From Hyphomicrobiales bacterium (GTDB lineage Bacteria > Pseudomonadota > Alphaproteobacteria > Rhizobiales > Beijerinckiaceae), in assembly GCA_900470775.1 (NCBI GenBank), contig UCBZ01000010.1, positions 1 through 64,000 of the forward strand: a DNA stretch of 64,000 nucleotides, read 5' to 3'. Of the stretch, positions 25,634 to 34,691 are shown in pieces. The position numbers and the translations under genes were made by a program. The notes under the pieces are model-generated. The model was given only the letters and a program-made list of their open reading frames with translations. It had not been told where the DNA came from and made no database searches. Position 1 is the stretch's first letter. Each line of letters starts with the position of its first letter.

Positions 25634-26554
25634 ATGAATCTGAACCGCCTCGCCTATTTCGCGGCTGTCGTCGATGCCGGGTCCTTTACGCGGGCCGCGG
25701 AGCGGCTCGGCATCACCAAGGCGGTTGTCAGCCAGCAGGTCGCGCAGCTCGAACAGGAACTGAGAACAAGCCTCTTGGTCCGCACAACCCGGCGCGTTCA
25801 ACCGACGGAGGCCGGCCGCATGTTCCATGCCCGGTGCGCCATGATCCTGCGGGAAGCGGAAGACGCCTTCGACGAGCTTGCCCAGGCTGCCACGGAACCG
25901 ACCGGCACCTTGCGCATCACCGCTCCCAATGATTATGGCACCGCCGTCGTCATTCCCGTCATCACGGCCTTTGTCGCGCGCTATCCCGCCTGCCGGGTCG
26001 AACAGACGCTGGGTGACCAGATGATGGATCTCACCTCAGCCGGGATCGACATGGCCATTCGCGTCGGCTGGCTCGCCGATTCCAGCCTGCAGGCGCGCAA
26101 GATCGGTTCCTTCCAGCAGATGCTCGTCGGCGCCCCGGCATTTGCGGGCCGGATTGCGGCGATGCGGGAGCCGGAAGACCTCGCGACCCTGCCGTTCATC
26201 GCGAACATGGCGCTGCGCGAGCCGCTGCTGTGGTCGTTCTCGCGCGGGAACCTCGAGCGCCGGGCTGCGCGTGCGCAAGCGAACATCGCCATCGACACGA
26301 CGCCGGGTGTGCTGGCCGCCGTGCGGGCCGGTGGCGGGCTGTCGGTCCTGCCGGATTTTCTGGTCGCGGACGACGTGGCATCCGGGCGCCTCGTCCACGT
26401 CCTTCGAGAATGGCAACTGCCGTCCGGCGGCATTCACACCGTCTATCCCGCGGCGCGGTTCCGGCCACCGAAGGTCACCGCCTTCGCGGAGATGCTCATC
26501 GCCGCTGAGCAGCGCAAGACGTCCGCCATCGGGAAACGGGCACACGCGACCTGA
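25634..26554 (+). CDS. LysR family transcriptional regulator
   Basis: 306 residues. The N-terminal helix-turn-helix MNLNRLAYFAAVVDAGSFT, AAERLGITKAVVSQQVAQLE and TRRVQPTEAG are canonical, followed by a periplasmic-binding-like effector domain (GTLRITAPNDYG). The start was set at the second of two adjacent ATGs (25631/25634) by family convention; an upstream TTG also exists. It likely regulates the divergent DsbA-family and MBL-fold genes. The effector is unknown. Confidence 0.9.
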   Translation: MNLNRLAYFAAVVDAGSFTRAAERLGITKAVVSQQVAQLEQELRTSLLVRTTRRVQPTEAGRMFHARCAMILREAEDAFDELAQAATEPTGTLRITAPNDYGTAVVIPVITAFVARYPACRVEQTLGDQMMDLTSAGIDMAIRVGWLADSSLQARKIGSFQQMLVGAPAFAGRIAAMREPEDLATLPFIANMALREPLLWSFSRGNLERRAARAQANIAIDTTPGVLAAVRAGGGLSVLPDFLVADDVASGRLVHVLREWQLPSGGIHTVYPAARFRPPKVTAFAEMLIAAEQRKTSAIGKRAHAT

Positions 26555-26715
26555 GCAGCGGCCCGAAAATGCATTGCGATTTTCAAACGAAGGCGATGCA
26601 AGACAACAGAACGGAACTCTGGGAATGACCCGCCGGAGGCGTTGATGCCGCGATGTTCTGAGCAGGTAGATTGATGTTGCTGAAGATTCAGCCCGCTTCG
26701 GCACTTGGCGAAGGG
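26555..26715. other. Non-coding stretch between lysR and tRNA-Glu
   Basis: I see no gene, strong hairpin or repeat in this 161-base stretch. It separates the LysR stop from the 3' end of the minus-strand tRNA gene. Confidence 0.4.
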
Positions 26716-26790
26716 TGGCGCTCCATAGCGGAATCGAACCGCTCTTTCCGGCGTGAGAGGCCAGCGTCCTAACCGATAGACGAATGGAGC
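26716..26790 (-). tRNA. tRNA-Glu (anticodon CTC)
   Basis: 75 nt including an encoded 3' CCA. The acceptor stem GCTCCAT pairs with ATGGAGC, the T-arm is AGCGG-TTCGATT-CCGCT and the D-arm contains ATCGGTTA. The anticodon stem CTGGC/GCCGG encloses the loop CTCTCAC, giving anticodon CTC, which reads the glutamate codon GAG. The single intact cloverleaf has no intron, and no integrated element is seen at its 3' end. Confidence 0.95.
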
Positions 26791-26922
26791 ATAGACCGTT
26801 TCGCGCCAGGCGCTCCAAACGGCAGGATACCCGGCCAGCACCGTGACAGCGCTGGCCGAGGGCTGCTGTTTAATCGGGCTTCGGCCGGCCCGCAACTGTT
26901 TTTGCAGCGAGCCCGCGAAATT

Positions 26923-26953
26923 CGAAAGGGCGCGCTCCGGGCGCGCCCTTTCG
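26923..26953 (-). terminator. Long GC-rich hairpin after the alkene reductase gene
   Basis: CGAAAGGGCGCG (26923-26934) pairs perfectly with CGCGCCCTTTCG (26942-26953) around a 7-base loop, 12 bases past the reductase stop at 26966. The 12-bp stem is ideal for transcription termination, though the T-run after it on the minus strand is short (AATTTCG). Confidence 0.7.
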
Positions 26954-26965
26954 GTGCTGCCAGCC

Positions 26966-28075
26966 TCAGGCGGCCTTGTCGGTCAGGAACGGGTAGTCGG
27001 TATAGCCCTTCTCGTCGCCGCCATAGAACAGCAACGGCTCGGGCGCATTGAGTGGCGCATCGACCCGCAGGCGCCCGACCAGGTCCGGATTGGCGATGAA
27101 CAGCTTGCCGAAGGCAACGGCATCGACACGGCCGCTCTCGACCGCCTCGATCGCCAGTGCTCGGTCGAAGCCGTTATTGGCGATATAGGCGCCCTTGAAG
27201 GCCTTGCGCAGGGCGTCGTAGTCGAAGGGCAGGAAGTCGCGTTTGCCGCCCGTCGCGCCTTCGATCACATGGATGAAGGCGATGCCGGCCTCGTCCAGCT
27301 TGGCGACGAGATGGTTGAACAGCGGCTGCGGATCGCTGTCGCTGGCGTCGTTGGCCGGCGTCACCGGGGAAAGCCTGATGCCGACCCGGCCCTTGCCGAA
27401 CACCTTCGTCACGGCGTCTACCACCTCCAGCGTCAGCCGGACGCGGTTCTCGATCGAGCCGCCATAGGCATCCTCGCGCGTGTTGGTGCCGTCGCGCAGG
27501 AACTGGTCGAGCAGATAGCCATTGGCGCCGTGGATCTCGATGCCGTCGAAGCCGGCGGCCTTGGCGTTCTCGGCCGCTCGAACATAGTCGGCAACGATGC
27601 CGGGCAGTTCCTCGAGCCGGAGCGCACGGGGCGGCGAGACGTCGGCGAAACCGCTCTCGATATAGGTCTTGCCTTTGGCCGGGATCGCTGAGGGCGCGAC
27701 CGGCGCCTGCCCGTCTGGTTGCAGCGAGACATGGCTGATGCGGCCGACATGCCAGAGCTGCGCGACGATCTTGCCGCCGGCCTGATGCACAGCGTCGGTG
27801 ACCGCCTTCCAGCCCTTGACCTGCTCGGCCGTGTACATGCCCGGCGTCCAGACATAGCCCTGGCCCTGCTGCGAGATCTGCGTGGCCTCGGAGATGATCA
27901 GGCCGGCGCCGGCACGCTGGCGATAATACTCGACATTGAGCGTGTTGGGCGCATCATTGCCATGGGTGGCGCGGTTGCGCGTCAGCGGCGCCATGACGAC
28001 GCGGTTGCTGACGGCGATGTCGCCGATCTGGAACGGCGTGAACAGCGCCGGTACGGACTCTGAGGATGAACTCAT
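26966..28075 (-). CDS. Alkene reductase, Old Yellow Enzyme family (NemA-like)
   Basis: 369 residues. FMN-binding TIM barrel with NRVVMAPLTRNRA, AQLWHVGRISH, the active-site segment IHGANGYLLDQFLRDGTN (His and Asn bind the substrate carbonyl) and GGSIENRVRL. It reduces activated C=C bonds or nitroesters with NAD(P)H. The ATG at 28075 follows AAGGA. It is monocistronic, with a strong hairpin after its stop, and diverges from comF. Confidence 0.94.
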   Translation of the reverse strand: MSSSSESVPALFTPFQIGDIAVSNRVVMAPLTRNRATHGNDAPNTLNVEYYRQRAGAGLIISEATQISQQGQGYVWTPGMYTAEQVKGWKAVTDAVHQAGGKIVAQLWHVGRISHVSLQPDGQAPVAPSAIPAKGKTYIESGFADVSPPRALRLEELPGIVADYVRAAENAKAAGFDGIEIHGANGYLLDQFLRDGTNTREDAYGGSIENRVRLTLEVVDAVTKVFGKGRVGIRLSPVTPANDASDSDPQPLFNHLVAKLDEAGIAFIHVIEGATGGKRDFLPFDYDALRKAFKGAYIANNGFDRALAIEAVESGRVDAVAFGKLFIANPDLVGRLRVDAPLNAPEPLLFYGGDEKGYTDYPFLTDKAA

Positions 28076-28188
28076 CGGGATTGTCCTTCGGGGGAATCGC
28101 AAGACCAGGTGATGGCGAAGCGGCGGAGAAGCGGCTGCGGGCATCAGCATAAGCGCAGCCGCCCGGCATCTTCCAGATAGGTGTTGCA

Positions 28189-29079
28189 GTGCGATATGAC
28201 AGGGTGGCGCAACCCATCCCGCCAAAACAGGATGGCCTCCTCTGGCTGCCGGGCGATCCGGAGAGAAACGATCTCTCCGATGGCGCCGGCACGCAGAAAA
28301 CCAACTCCGCCTCCTGGCCCCGCGCAGCCGTCCGGCAGGGCGCGGCGCTGCTGCGCCGTTCCATGCGCGCCGCCATCGGCATCGTCTATCCGCCCTCCTG
28401 CATCGCCTGCCAGGCTGCGACCGGCGAGGCCCAGGCGCTTTGCCCGAACTGCTGGAGCGGCATCGGCTTCATTGAGCGGCCTTATTGCGAAAGGCTGGGT
28501 ACGCCCTTCGCGCTCGATCTGGGCGACGGGCTGGTTTCGCCGGCCGCGATCGCCGATCCGCCGGTCTTCGCCCGGGCGAGGGCCGTCTGCCGCTTCGACG
28601 GCACGGCGCGGGAACTGGTCCACCGCCTGAAATATGGCGACCGCACCGATCTTGCTTTGACGCTGGGCCGCATGATGGCTCAGGCAGGGCGGGACCTCAC
28701 CTGCGACGCCGGCCTGATCGTCCCCGTGCCGTTGCATCGCACGCGGCTCTGGAGCCGGCGCTTCAACCAGGCCGCCGCGCTGGCGCAGGTCGTCGCGCGG
28801 CAATCCGGCGTCCCACTGGCGCCGATGGCGCTGTCGCGGGTCAAGCGCACGCGCCAGCAGGTCGGGCTGACGCGGGCCCAGCGCGCCGATAATCTTCAGG
28901 GCGCCTTCAAGGTGCATCCCGGCGCGAAATCGCAGGTCGAGGGCCGCCGCATCCTGCTGGTCGACGATGTCTTGACCACCGGCTCGACCGCCAACGCCGC
29001 CGCCCGTGCCTTGCTGCGAGCCGGCGCCAGCGAGGTCGACATTCTCACCTTTGCGCGCGTCGTGACCGACGGGTCGTGA
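28189..29079 (+). CDS. ComF family protein (phosphoribosyltransferase domain)
   Basis: 296 residues from a GTG; the N-terminal 50 or so residues are not typical and the true start may be later, at an internal start near residue 59. Four cysteines (71, 74, 85, 88) form a zinc-ribbon, followed by the PRPP-binding motif ILLVDDVLTTGSTANAAA (255-272). The family is linked to DNA uptake (ComFC) and is conserved even in non-competent bacteria. It is followed by glutaredoxin 70 bases downstream. Confidence 0.88.
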   Translation: MRYDRVAQPIPPKQDGLLWLPGDPERNDLSDGAGTQKTNSASWPRAAVRQGAALLRRSMRAAIGIVYPPSCIACQAATGEAQALCPNCWSGIGFIERPYCERLGTPFALDLGDGLVSPAAIADPPVFARARAVCRFDGTARELVHRLKYGDRTDLALTLGRMMAQAGRDLTCDAGLIVPVPLHRTRLWSRRFNQAAALAQVVARQSGVPLAPMALSRVKRTRQQVGLTRAQRADNLQGAFKVHPGAKSQVEGRRILLVDDVLTTGSTANAAARALLRAGASEVDILTFARVVTDGS

Positions 29080-29148
29080 CGAATGCATGACGAGACACTA
29101 CATTGTGGGGAACAGCGACGTTCTGATCGCAACACTCTGGATGCCCCG

Positions 29149-29406
29149 ATGCCCGCCGTCACCATCTACACCACCTCCTGGTGCCCCTACTGCAAGGCGG
29201 CTAAGTCGCTGCTGACCAGGAAGGGCGTCGCCTTCGACGAGATCGACGTCGATGGGAAGCCCGAGCTTCGGCAGGCGATGACCGCGCGCGCCGGTGGGCG
29301 CACCTCGGTGCCGCAGATCTTCATCGGCGAGACGCATGTCGGCGGCTCCGACGACATCCATGCGCTCGATGCCCGCGGCGAACTCGACAAGCTGCTCGCC
29401 GCTTGA
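29149..29406 (+). CDS. grxC: Glutaredoxin 3
   Basis: 85 residues, the usual size for GrxC. The dithiol site CPYC lies in YTTSWCPYCKAAKSLL; TSVPQIFIG carries the cis-Pro and GGSDDIHALD the glutathione-binding GG motif. It reduces disulfides in the cytosol using glutathione. The start at 29149 is the second ATG of a close pair and is in the coding frame. The gene lies in a plus-strand series comF-grxC-DUF1178-epimerase. Confidence 0.96.
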   Translation: MPAVTIYTTSWCPYCKAAKSLLTRKGVAFDEIDVDGKPELRQAMTARAGGRTSVPQIFIGETHVGGSDDIHALDARGELDKLLAA

Positions 29407-29473
29407 ACGCCCTCCGATATTCGGCGCCCGACAGCTGCTCCATCTGGAACGGCGCCGCGCCGATTGGCATGAC

Positions 29474-29974
29474 ATGATCCGCTACGCCCTCATCTGCGAC
29501 AACGGCCACGACTTCGAAAGCTGGTTCCCGACATCGGCCAGCTTCGAGGAGCAGGCGAAGCGCGGCTTCGTCGCCTGCCCGCTCTGCAACAGCATCAAGG
29601 TCGAGCGCGCGATCATGGCGCCCAATGTCGCGCGCACCGATCGCGGATCCAAGCAACGTCCTGAAAAGATGCAGATCGAGGCGCAGGCCGTCTCCAGCGA
29701 CTCAGGCTCGGCAGCCGCCGCACCCGCGCCCGTCGCGCTGATGGGCGAGAAGGAAATCGCCTTTCGCGAAATGGTCACGGCGCTTCACGCCCATGTCACG
29801 GCCAATGCCGAGCATGTCGGTCCGCGCTTCGCCGACGAGGCGCTGAAGATCCATCACGGCGAAAGCGACAGCCGGCCGATCTATGGCGAGGCGTCGCTGG
29901 ATGATGCGCGGATGCTGCATGAGGAAGGCGTCGAATTCCTGCCACTGCCGCGCCTGCCGGGCACGGGGAACTAG
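29474..29974 (+). CDS. DUF1178 family protein
   Basis: 166 residues. The N-terminus MIRYALICDNGHDFESWF with CPLCN further on gives a small zinc-ribbon-like domain (Cys8, Cys35, Cys38), and the C-terminal region DSRPIYGEASLDDARMLHEEGVEF is characteristic of DUF1178. The function is unknown; it is commonly found beside glutaredoxin in alphaproteobacteria. A 68-base gap separates it from grxC. Confidence 0.92.
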   Translation: MIRYALICDNGHDFESWFPTSASFEEQAKRGFVACPLCNSIKVERAIMAPNVARTDRGSKQRPEKMQIEAQAVSSDSGSAAAAPAPVALMGEKEIAFREMVTALHAHVTANAEHVGPRFADEALKIHHGESDSRPIYGEASLDDARMLHEEGVEFLPLPRLPGTGN

Positions 29975-29982
29975 GAGCGATC

Positions 29983-30858
29983 ATGATCCAGCTGCGCGGC
30001 GATGCCCTGACCGTCACCATCGCAGAACTCGGCGCGGAACTGCAATCCGTCACCGACGCGAAGGACCAGGACTGGCTCTGGAATGGCGATCCGGCGATCT
30101 GGGCCGGGCGCTCGCCGCTGCTCTTTCCCGTGATCGGCAAGCATCCGGACGGCAAGGTGCTGATCTCAGGCCAGCGCTATCCGATCAAGAGCCACGGCGT
30201 CGCCCGCACCAGCCTGTTCACTATCATCGCGCAGGACGACGCCTCCTGCACGCTGCGGCTGAGCGACAATGACGAGACCCGGCAGGCCTATCCCTTCGCC
30301 TTCGTACTCGACATGACCTACCGGCTCATTGGGTCGGCGCTGACCCTGACCGCCCGTATTTCCAACACCGGCGACGCGGAGATGCCCTTCTGCTTCGGCT
30401 ATCACCCGGCCTTCCTGTGGCCGCTGCCGGGCTCGGACGGCCTGCCGCACCGTATCCGCCTCGGCAATGGCGCGAGCCCCGAGCATCTGCGCCTCGGAAC
30501 CGACGGCCAGCGCGCGCCCGAGAGCCACGCTTCCGTCTTCGAAGATGGCGTGCTGACGCTCGACCATGCGCTCTTCGTCGAGGATGCGCTGATCATCGCT
30601 GAAGGCGCGGGCCACCACGCCTGGTATGGTGCGGACGGCTTGCCCGGCGTCGCGGTCGATTTTCCCGACATGCCCCATCTCGGCATCTGGACCAAGCCGA
30701 ACGGCCCCTACATCTGCATCGAGCCCTGGCACGGCCTGCCCTCGCCTTCGGACCCCGACGAGCCGCTCGACAAGCGCGCGGGCGTGATCCTGCTGCCGCC
30801 CGGAGCCGCCACGGAACTTCCGATGACGCTGACATTCGGCGCAGCCTGGCGCGGCTGA
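29983..30858 (+). CDS. Aldose 1-epimerase family protein
   Basis: 291 residues. A galactose-mutarotase-like beta-sandwich: WNGDPAIWAGRSPLLFPVIG and PIKSHGVAR near the start, the catalytic His in FCFGYHPAF and the Glu in ICIEPWHG. It resembles LacX/YeaD-type sugar or sugar-phosphate epimerases. TAGGAG precedes the ATG, 8 bases after the DUF1178 stop, so the two genes are probably co-transcribed. Confidence 0.92.
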   Translation: MIQLRGDALTVTIAELGAELQSVTDAKDQDWLWNGDPAIWAGRSPLLFPVIGKHPDGKVLISGQRYPIKSHGVARTSLFTIIAQDDASCTLRLSDNDETRQAYPFAFVLDMTYRLIGSALTLTARISNTGDAEMPFCFGYHPAFLWPLPGSDGLPHRIRLGNGASPEHLRLGTDGQRAPESHASVFEDGVLTLDHALFVEDALIIAEGAGHHAWYGADGLPGVAVDFPDMPHLGIWTKPNGPYICIEPWHGLPSPSDPDEPLDKRAGVILLPPGAATELPMTLTFGAAWRG

Positions 30859-30967
30859 AGCGGTTTCAGGCGCTCATCCGAAGGTCTCAAACGACTTCCC
30901 CGCCCCTCTGGCGTTATTCTCGCCGCAGTGCAACATTGAGATTGCTCTGAAAAGAGGGTGGAACGGC

Positions 30968-32977
30968 ATGAATGCGATCGACCCCGCCGGCAGCATTCCC
31001 GCGCCCCGCGACAAGCCCGCCCCGCGCGACAAGCCCTGGATCTTCCGCACCTATGCGGGCCATTCCGACGCCTCGGAATCCAACCGGCTCTATCGCAACA
31101 ACCTCGCCAAGGGGCAGACCGGCCTCTCCGTCGCCTTCGATCTGCCGACCCAGACCGGCTACGACCCCGACCATGTCCTTGCGCGCGGCGAGGTCGGCAA
31201 GGTCGGCGTGCCCGTAAGCCATCTCGGCGACATGCGGGCGCTCTTCGCCGATATTCCGCTGTCCCAGATGAACACCTCGATGACGATCAATGCGACGGCG
31301 GCCTGGCTGCTCTCGCTCTACATTGCCGTCGCCGACGAGCAGGGCGCCCCGCGCCACCTCCTGCAAGGCACGACCCAGAACGATCTCGTCAAGGAATACC
31401 TCTCGCGCGGCACTTACGTCTTCCCGCCGCGCCCCTCGATGGCGCTGACCACCGATATCGTCGTGTTCACGGCGCGCGAACTGCCGAAATGGAACCCGAC
31501 CAACGTCTGTTCCTACCATCTGCAGGAGGCCGGGGCCTCGCCGGTGCAGGAGCTATCCTTCGCGCTGGCGACCGCGATCGCGCTGCTCGATTCCATCCGG
31601 GCGCGGCCGGAGGTCTCGGCGGAGGAATTCCCCGATGTCGTCGGGCGCATCTCCTTCTTCGTCAATGCCGGCATGCGCTTCGTCACCGAGCTCTGCAAGA
31701 TGCGGGCTTTCGTCGAGCTCTGGGACGAGATCACGCTTGGCCGCTATGGCGTTGCCGACGACGCGATGCGCCGTTTCCGCTATGGCGTGCAGGTCAATTC
31801 GCTTGGCCTGACCGAGCCGCAGCCCGAGAACAACGTCTACCGCATCCTGATCGAGATGCTGGCGGTGACGCTCTCCAAGAAGGCGCGCGCGCGAGCCGTG
31901 CAGCTTCCCGCCTGGAACGAGGCGCTCGGCCTGCCCCGTCCCTTCGACCAGCAATGGTCGCTGCGCATGCAGCAGGTGCTGGCCTATGAGACCGATCTGC
32001 TGGAATTCGGCGACATCTTCGACGGCTCGACCGTGATCGACGCGAAGGTCGCCGACTTGAAGGCGGCCGCGCTGGAGGAACTGGCCCGGATCGACGACAT
32101 GGGCGGGGCGCTCGCGGCCATCGAGACCGGCTACATGAAGCAGGCGCTGGTCGAGAACGGCGCCCGCCGGATCGAGGCGATCGAGCGTGGCGAGCAGATC
32201 GTCATCGGCGTCAACAAATTCACCAACAGCGAGCCCTCCCCGCTCTCGGCCGGCGAGGGCAATGTCGTCACCGTGCCGGATTCCGTCGAGTTGGAAGCGA
32301 TCGGCCGGCTCAAGGCCTGGCGCTCGGCCCGCGACGCCAAGGCGTCGGAAGCGGCCCTCGCCGAACTCGCCTCCGCAGCGAAGGAAGCCCGCAACGTCAT
32401 GCCGGCCTCGATCGCCTGCGCCAAGGCCGGGGTCACCACCGGCGAATGGGCGCAGACGCTCCGCGAAATCTTCGGCGAATATCGCGCCCCGACCGGCGTC
32501 GACACCAGCAAGCTCGGCGACAATTCCGACCTCGCCACGGTCAAGGCCGCCGTCGCCCGCGCCACAGAAAAGCTCGGCCGCGTGCCGCGCTTCCTCGTCG
32601 GCAAGCCCGGCCTCGACGGCCATTCCAACGGCGCCGAGCAGATCGCGGTGCGCGCCCGCGATGCCGGCATGGCGGTGAGCTATGGCGGCATCCGTCAGAC
32701 GCCCGAGGAGATCGTGGCGCAGGCGCAGGAGACGCAAGCCGACATCATCGGGCTGTCGATCCTGTCGGGCTCGCATCTGCCGCTGGTCCGCGACGTCACG
32801 GCGCGGCTGCGGGTTGCAGGGCTCACCATTCCAGTCGTGGTCGGCGGCATCATTCCGCCCGACGACGAGAATGCGCTGCGCAACATGGGCGTCGCCGCCG
32901 TCTACACCCCGAAGAATTTCGAGCTGGACGGCATCATTGCCGATGTCGCCGGGCTCGCGGCGAAGGAGCGTCCATAG
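30968..32977 (+). CDS. meaA: Ethylmalonyl-CoA mutase (protein MeaA)
   Basis: 669 residues, single-chain acyl-CoA mutase. The N-terminal barrel shows PWIFRTYAGHSDASESN and SVAFDLPTQTGYDPDH; the C-terminal B12 domain has DGHSNG (Asp550-x-His552-x-x-Gly555), the cobalamin-binding DxHxxG motif. The length and N-terminus fit MeaA/Ecm, which converts ethylmalonyl-CoA to methylsuccinyl-CoA in the glyoxylate-regenerating ethylmalonyl-CoA pathway, rather than the two-subunit methylmalonyl-CoA mutase. An acyl-CoA synthetase follows 94 bases downstream. GAGGGTGGAACGGC precedes the ATG. Confidence 0.88.
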   Translation: MNAIDPAGSIPAPRDKPAPRDKPWIFRTYAGHSDASESNRLYRNNLAKGQTGLSVAFDLPTQTGYDPDHVLARGEVGKVGVPVSHLGDMRALFADIPLSQMNTSMTINATAAWLLSLYIAVADEQGAPRHLLQGTTQNDLVKEYLSRGTYVFPPRPSMALTTDIVVFTARELPKWNPTNVCSYHLQEAGASPVQELSFALATAIALLDSIRARPEVSAEEFPDVVGRISFFVNAGMRFVTELCKMRAFVELWDEITLGRYGVADDAMRRFRYGVQVNSLGLTEPQPENNVYRILIEMLAVTLSKKARARAVQLPAWNEALGLPRPFDQQWSLRMQQVLAYETDLLEFGDIFDGSTVIDAKVADLKAAALEELARIDDMGGALAAIETGYMKQALVENGARRIEAIERGEQIVIGVNKFTNSEPSPLSAGEGNVVTVPDSVELEAIGRLKAWRSARDAKASEAALAELASAAKEARNVMPASIACAKAGVTTGEWAQTLREIFGEYRAPTGVDTSKLGDNSDLATVKAAVARATEKLGRVPRFLVGKPGLDGHSNGAEQIAVRARDAGMAVSYGGIRQTPEEIVAQAQETQADIIGLSILSGSHLPLVRDVTARLRVAGLTIPVVVGGIIPPDDENALRNMGVAAVYTPKNFELDGIIADVAGLAAKERP

Positions 32978-33071
32978 CGGATATCGGCCGTAACCGAGGC
33001 TCGCCTTGCGTCACGGTGACAGGCCGAACCCGCCTGCCTATTTTGCCGCCCCCCTGTGCCGGACAACCCTC

Positions 33072-34691
33072 TTGATCCTTCCCGAACTGCGTGACCATCA
33101 GGCGCTGCGCGACGCCTTCCGCTGGCAGATCCCGCAACGCTACAACATCGCCGTCGATGTCTGCGACCGCTGGGCGGCAATCGACCCCGACCGCACGGCC
33201 ATCATCGAGGTCTCGACCGACTGGAAAGTGACGCCGGTCAGCTTCGGCCATCTCCGCGACGCCTCGAACCGGCTGGCGAACGCATTGCGGGCGCGGGGTG
33301 TCGCGCGCGGCGACCGCATCGCGATCCTGCTGCCGCAGGGTCGCTGCGTGCTGACCGCCCATCTCGCCGCCTACAAGCTCGGCGCCATCGCGGTACCGCT
33401 GGCCGCCCTGTTCGGGGTCGATGCGCTGGCGTATCGGCTCGGCGATTGCGGCGCCGCGGCTCTGATCACCGACGCGGCCGGCCTCGCCAAGACCCGTCAG
33501 ATCTCCGAGCCCCTTCCCGAACTGGCTTTGCTGATCTCGGTCGATGGCGCCGACGGTGACGAACTCGCCTGGGATGCCCTGCTCAGCCGGGCGAGCCCCG
33601 ATTTCACCGCCGTCGACACCAGCCCCGACGACCCGGCGCTGATGATCTACACCTCGGGCACGACAGGTAACCCCAAGGGCGCGCTGCATGGCCACCGCGT
33701 CCTGCCCGGCCATCTGCCGGGCGTGCAGATGCCGCATGAGTTCATGCCGCAGCCGGGCGATCTCGCCTGGACGCCGGCCGACTGGGCCTGGGCCGGCGGC
33801 CTGCTCAACATGCTGCTGCCGGCCCTGCATTTCGGCGTCGCGGTGGTAGCGCGCCCGGTGACGCGTTTCGAGCCGGAGGAGGCCTTCCGCCTGATGGCGG
33901 ACCTTGGGATCCGCAACGCTTTCGTGCCGCCGACCGCGCTGCGGATGCTGCGCAGCGTCGAGCGCCCGCGCGAGCGCTTCGCCTTCGATCTGCGCACGGT
34001 TGCGGCTGCGGGCGAGGCGCTGGGAGCCGAGACGCTGGCCTGGGGCCACGAGGCGCTCGGCCTCACCATCAACGAGGCCTATGGACAGACCGAGTGCAAT
34101 CTCGTGCTCGCCTCCTGCGCCGCCATCGGCGTGAGCCGGCCGGGCTTCATCGGCAAGGCCGTTCCCGGCCACGAGGTCGCGGTGATCCGGCCCGACGGCT
34201 CGGTCTGCGATGTCGGCGAGGAAGGCGAGATCGCGGTGCGCCGGCCCGATCCGGTGATGTTCCTCGGCTATTGGAACAACCCGCAGGCGACGGCGGACAA
34301 GTTCATCGGCGACTGGATGAAGACCGGCGACCAGGCGGTGCAGGACGAAGACGGCTATGTCCGTTTCGTCGGCCGCGACGACGACGTCATCACCTCCTCA
34401 GGCTACCGCATCGGGCCGGGCGAGATCGAGGATTGCCTGCTGCGGCACGAGGCGGTGTCGCTCGCCGCCGTGGTCGGCAAGCCCGACGCCCTGCGCACCG
34501 AGATCGTCAAGGCCTTCGTCGTGCTGAAACCCGGCCATGCCGGGACGCCGGAACTTGCCGCCGAGCTTCAGGGCTTCGTGCGGCGGCGGCTCTCTGCCCA
34601 TGAATATCCGCGTGAGATCGCCTTCCGCGAGGAACTGCCGCTGACGACCACGGGCAAGATCATCAGGCGGCTCCTGCGCGCGGAAGCCTGA
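33072..34691 (+). CDS. AMP-binding acyl-CoA synthetase (medium-chain type)
   Basis: 539 residues. The phosphate loop is YTSGTTGNPKG, followed by NEAYGQTE, MKTGDQA and the C-terminal catalytic Lys in TTTGKIIRR. It activates a carboxylic acid to its CoA thioester via an acyl-adenylate. No ATG fits: TTG at 33072 gives the common N-terminus (ILPELRDHQALRDAF), and a TTG at 33006 with GAGG upstream is the alternative. It is probably co-transcribed with meaA, feeding acyl-CoA. Its 3' end overlaps a convergent gene by 29 bases. Confidence 0.9.
   Translation: MILPELRDHQALRDAFRWQIPQRYNIAVDVCDRWAAIDPDRTAIIEVSTDWKVTPVSFGHLRDASNRLANALRARGVARGDRIAILLPQGRCVLTAHLAAYKLGAIAVPLAALFGVDALAYRLGDCGAAALITDAAGLAKTRQISEPLPELALLISVDGADGDELAWDALLSRASPDFTAVDTSPDDPALMIYTSGTTGNPKGALHGHRVLPGHLPGVQMPHEFMPQPGDLAWTPADWAWAGGLLNMLLPALHFGVAVVARPVTRFEPEEAFRLMADLGIRNAFVPPTALRMLRSVERPRERFAFDLRTVAAAGEALGAETLAWGHEALGLTINEAYGQTECNLVLASCAAIGVSRPGFIGKAVPGHEVAVIRPDGSVCDVGEEGEIAVRRPDPVMFLGYWNNPQATADKFIGDWMKTGDQAVQDEDGYVRFVGRDDDVITSSGYRIGPGEIEDCLLRHEAVSLAAVVGKPDALRTEIVKAFVVLKPGHAGTPELAAELQGFVRRRLSAHEYPREIAFREELPLTTTGKIIRRLLRAEA

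Noticed and set aside
26716..26953. Possible integration site at tRNA-Glu
   Set aside because: No integrase, direct repeat or foreign cargo is next to the tRNA; XerC at 61417 is the housekeeping recombinase.
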